From contig JALWRJ010000205.1 in the NCBI GenBank assembly GCA_026994125.1, forward strand, positions 1 through 6,712: DNA of 6,712 nucleotides, read 5' to 3'. The first letter of the stretch is position 1. Each line of letters begins with the position of its first letter. The notes beneath the pieces were generated by a model, which was given only the letters and a program-made list of their open reading frames with translations, was not told where the DNA came from and searched no databases. This DNA comes from Cyclobacteriaceae bacterium (GTDB lineage: Bacteria; Bacteroidota; Bacteroidia; Cytophagales; Cyclobacteriaceae). The position numbers and the translations under genes were made by a program. Positions 5,712 to 6,712 of this stretch are shown one piece after another.

Positions 5712-6056
5712 ATGAAACTTGAAAACACACAAACCCAAATGCGCAAAGGCATTTTAGAATATTGCATTTTGCAGATAATTGCCCGGGGCGAAGTGTATGC
5801 CTCCGATTTATTGCACGAGCTTACCGATGCAAAAATCATGGTGGTAGAAGGCACGTTATACCCCTTGTTATCTCGACTACGAAAAGCCGGGTTGGTAGAA
5901 TACAAATGGGTAGAGTCGGCCTCCGGCCCACCCCGAAAGTACTACACCCTTACCCAGGAAGGGCATTCGTTTTTAACTAACCTGGATAAAACCTGGGGCG
6001 ACTTAGTAAAATCGACCCGTTTAATTACCAACAGAACCAAAAAAGCATCGAAGTAG
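5712..6056 (+). CDS. PadR-family transcriptional regulator
   Basis: A small winged-helix DNA-binding repressor of 114 residues, the size of PadR subfamily 2 proteins. Seen in order: MRKGILEYCILQIIARGEVYASDLL (10-34), the DNA-reading helix region MVVEGTLYPLLSRLRKAGLV (43-62), the wing SGPPRKYYTLTQEGHSFL (71-88) and a short C-terminal dimerisation helix DKTWGDLVKSTRLI (92-105). These blocks are nearly standard for PadR proteins encoded before PspC genes in Bacteroidetes. An in-frame GTG at 5691 would add seven residues, but family proteins begin at the MKLENTQ position, so ATG 5712 is chosen. It lies 25 bp before the PspC gene and is surely co-transcribed with it. The box cluster upstream suggests it represses its own operon. 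The inducing signal is unknown, probably envelope stress or a small hydrophobic ligand. Confidence 0.92.
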   Translation: MKLENTQTQMRKGILEYCILQIIARGEVYASDLLHELTDAKIMVVEGTLYPLLSRLRKAGLVEYKWVESASGPPRKYYTLTQEGHSFLTNLDKTWGDLVKSTRLITNRTKKASK

Positions 6057-6081
6057 CCAACCGGCATTAACCTTAGAAACA

Positions 6082-6712
6082 ATGAAAAAAAACATAAGCA
6101 TAAATATAAGTGGCATCCTGTTTCATATTGAAGAAGATGGCTACGAACAACTAAAAAAATACCTGGAATCGATAAGCTCCTATTTTTCGGAATTTGAAGG
6201 AAGCTCCGAAATTATAGCTGATATTGAAGGAAGAATTGCTGAGATTTTTTTAGAAAAATTAAATGAAAACAAACAGGTTATTACCCAGGAAGACGTAACA
6301 GGGCTTATGGCAACCATGGGTAGCATTAAAGATTTTGAAGCCCTGGAAGAGGACGAACCTTTGGAGCAAAACAAACAAGCACCCGACCAAGAAACGCCCG
6401 AACCCGATCCATGGAGCATACCCAAAGATAAAAAGCGATTGTACCGCGATAATCAACGCAAAATTTTAGGGGGAGTGGCTTCGGGTATTGCGCATTATTT
6501 TTCTATCGATCCGGTATGGATTCGATTGGCCTTTATCTTACTGCTCTTCGATGCTTTTCTATCCTTTGCCTTAGCACCACTTTCGGTGGTGGCCTACATG
6601 GTTTTGTGGATTGCCGTACCAGCCTCCGATAGCCTGGAAGAAGATAAAACTATGAAAAAACTTTTTAGAAACCCGGAAGGCAAGGTATTGGGAGGGGTAG
6701 CGCAAGGGCTGG
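6082..6712 (+). CDS. PspC domain-containing envelope protein, 3' end beyond window
   Basis: An incomplete gene: 210 codons are present, still open at the window edge. The N-terminal region (1-90), MKKNISINISGILFHIEEDGY and onward, is the soluble helical segment usual in Bacteroidetes PspC proteins, containing IIADIEGRIAEIF (44-56) and KQVITQEDV (64-72). A Pro/Glu-rich linker (about 91-115) follows. The first PspC domain starts at KRLYRDNQRKILGGVASGIAHYF (118-140), runs through DPVWIRLAFILLLFD (143-157) and includes one or two membrane segments (about 147-180). A second PspC domain begins at KKLFRNPEGKVLGGVAQGL (192-210). It is an inner-membrane protein; E. coli PspC senses envelope damage with PspB and controls the PspA response, but here partners and signal are unknown. 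ATG at 6082 is the only start fitting the family N-terminus. It is likely the second gene of a padR operon. Confidence 0.9.
   Translation, partial: MKKNISINISGILFHIEEDGYEQLKKYLESISSYFSEFEGSSEIIADIEGRIAEIFLEKLNENKQVITQEDVTGLMATMGSIKDFEALEEDEPLEQNKQAPDQETPEPDPWSIPKDKKRLYRDNQRKILGGVASGIAHYFSIDPVWIRLAFILLLFDAFLSFALAPLSVVAYMVLWIAVPASDSLEEDKTMKKLFRNPEGKVLGGVAQGL

Noticed and set aside
5669..5905. Minus-strand ORF opposite padR
   Set aside because: It is antisense to conserved PadR helices; composition and content look like a shadow.
6180..6456. Minus-strand ORFs rich in Ser/Phe opposite the PspC gene
   Set aside because: They are antisense to the well-conserved N-terminal part of the PspC protein.
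1..6712. Mobile element, CRISPR array, tRNA, riboswitch or defence system
   Set aside because: Nothing was seen resembling transposase genes, regular spaced repeats, tRNA cloverleafs or known riboswitch cores, and all long genes belong to housekeeping, envelope or regulator families.

Overview
The window looks like ordinary chromosomal DNA from a member of the Bacteroidota (Bacteroidetes). The grounds are a long amidophosphoribosyltransferase of the type I associate with this phylum, a PadR/PspC gene pair close in sequence to those of this phylum, several copies of its TAnnTTTG promoter -7 element, AT-rich intergenic DNA, and no obvious Shine-Dalgarno sequences. Genus cannot be told from this sequence. 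No tRNA, rRNA, CRISPR array, transposase or phage gene was seen.

Layout. 1-153: short non-coding stretch downstream of purF, with a degenerate CACAAAG-type intergenic repeat and a perfect hairpin that overlaps the purF stop codon. 154-2037 (minus): amidophosphoribosyltransferase with its own TACCTTTG promoter. 2129-4745 (minus): three genes transcribed in the order GNAT/FemAB-like acyltransferase, family 2 glycosyltransferase (ATGA overlap), glutamate racemase murI (17 bp gap). 4807-5412 (plus): YigZ/IMPACT family protein, diverging from the acyltransferase and started by TTG. 5413-5711: a 299 bp regulatory intergenic region. 5712-6056 (plus): PadR-family repressor. 6082-6712 (plus): PspC-domain envelope protein with two PspC domains, cut off by the window end.

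Functionally the left half combines purine synthesis (first committed step) with a small cell-surface group: D-glutamate supply for peptidoglycan, a glycosyltransferase and an acyltransferase. The right half is a probable autoregulated PadR-PspC envelope-stress operon. Its upstream DNA is the richest non-coding part of the window. It holds four AAGTACTT-like boxes with partial 11-bp phasing around a candidate promoter, an ATGT-N9-ACAT inverted repeat, a possible 19-codon leader ORF, two potential hairpins, and an exact 14-bp direct repeat placed before both the leader ORF and padR.

I did not find a convincing new biological system. The points most worth checking are the padR control region and the unusual active-site and cluster-ligand residues of the amidophosphoribosyltransferase.
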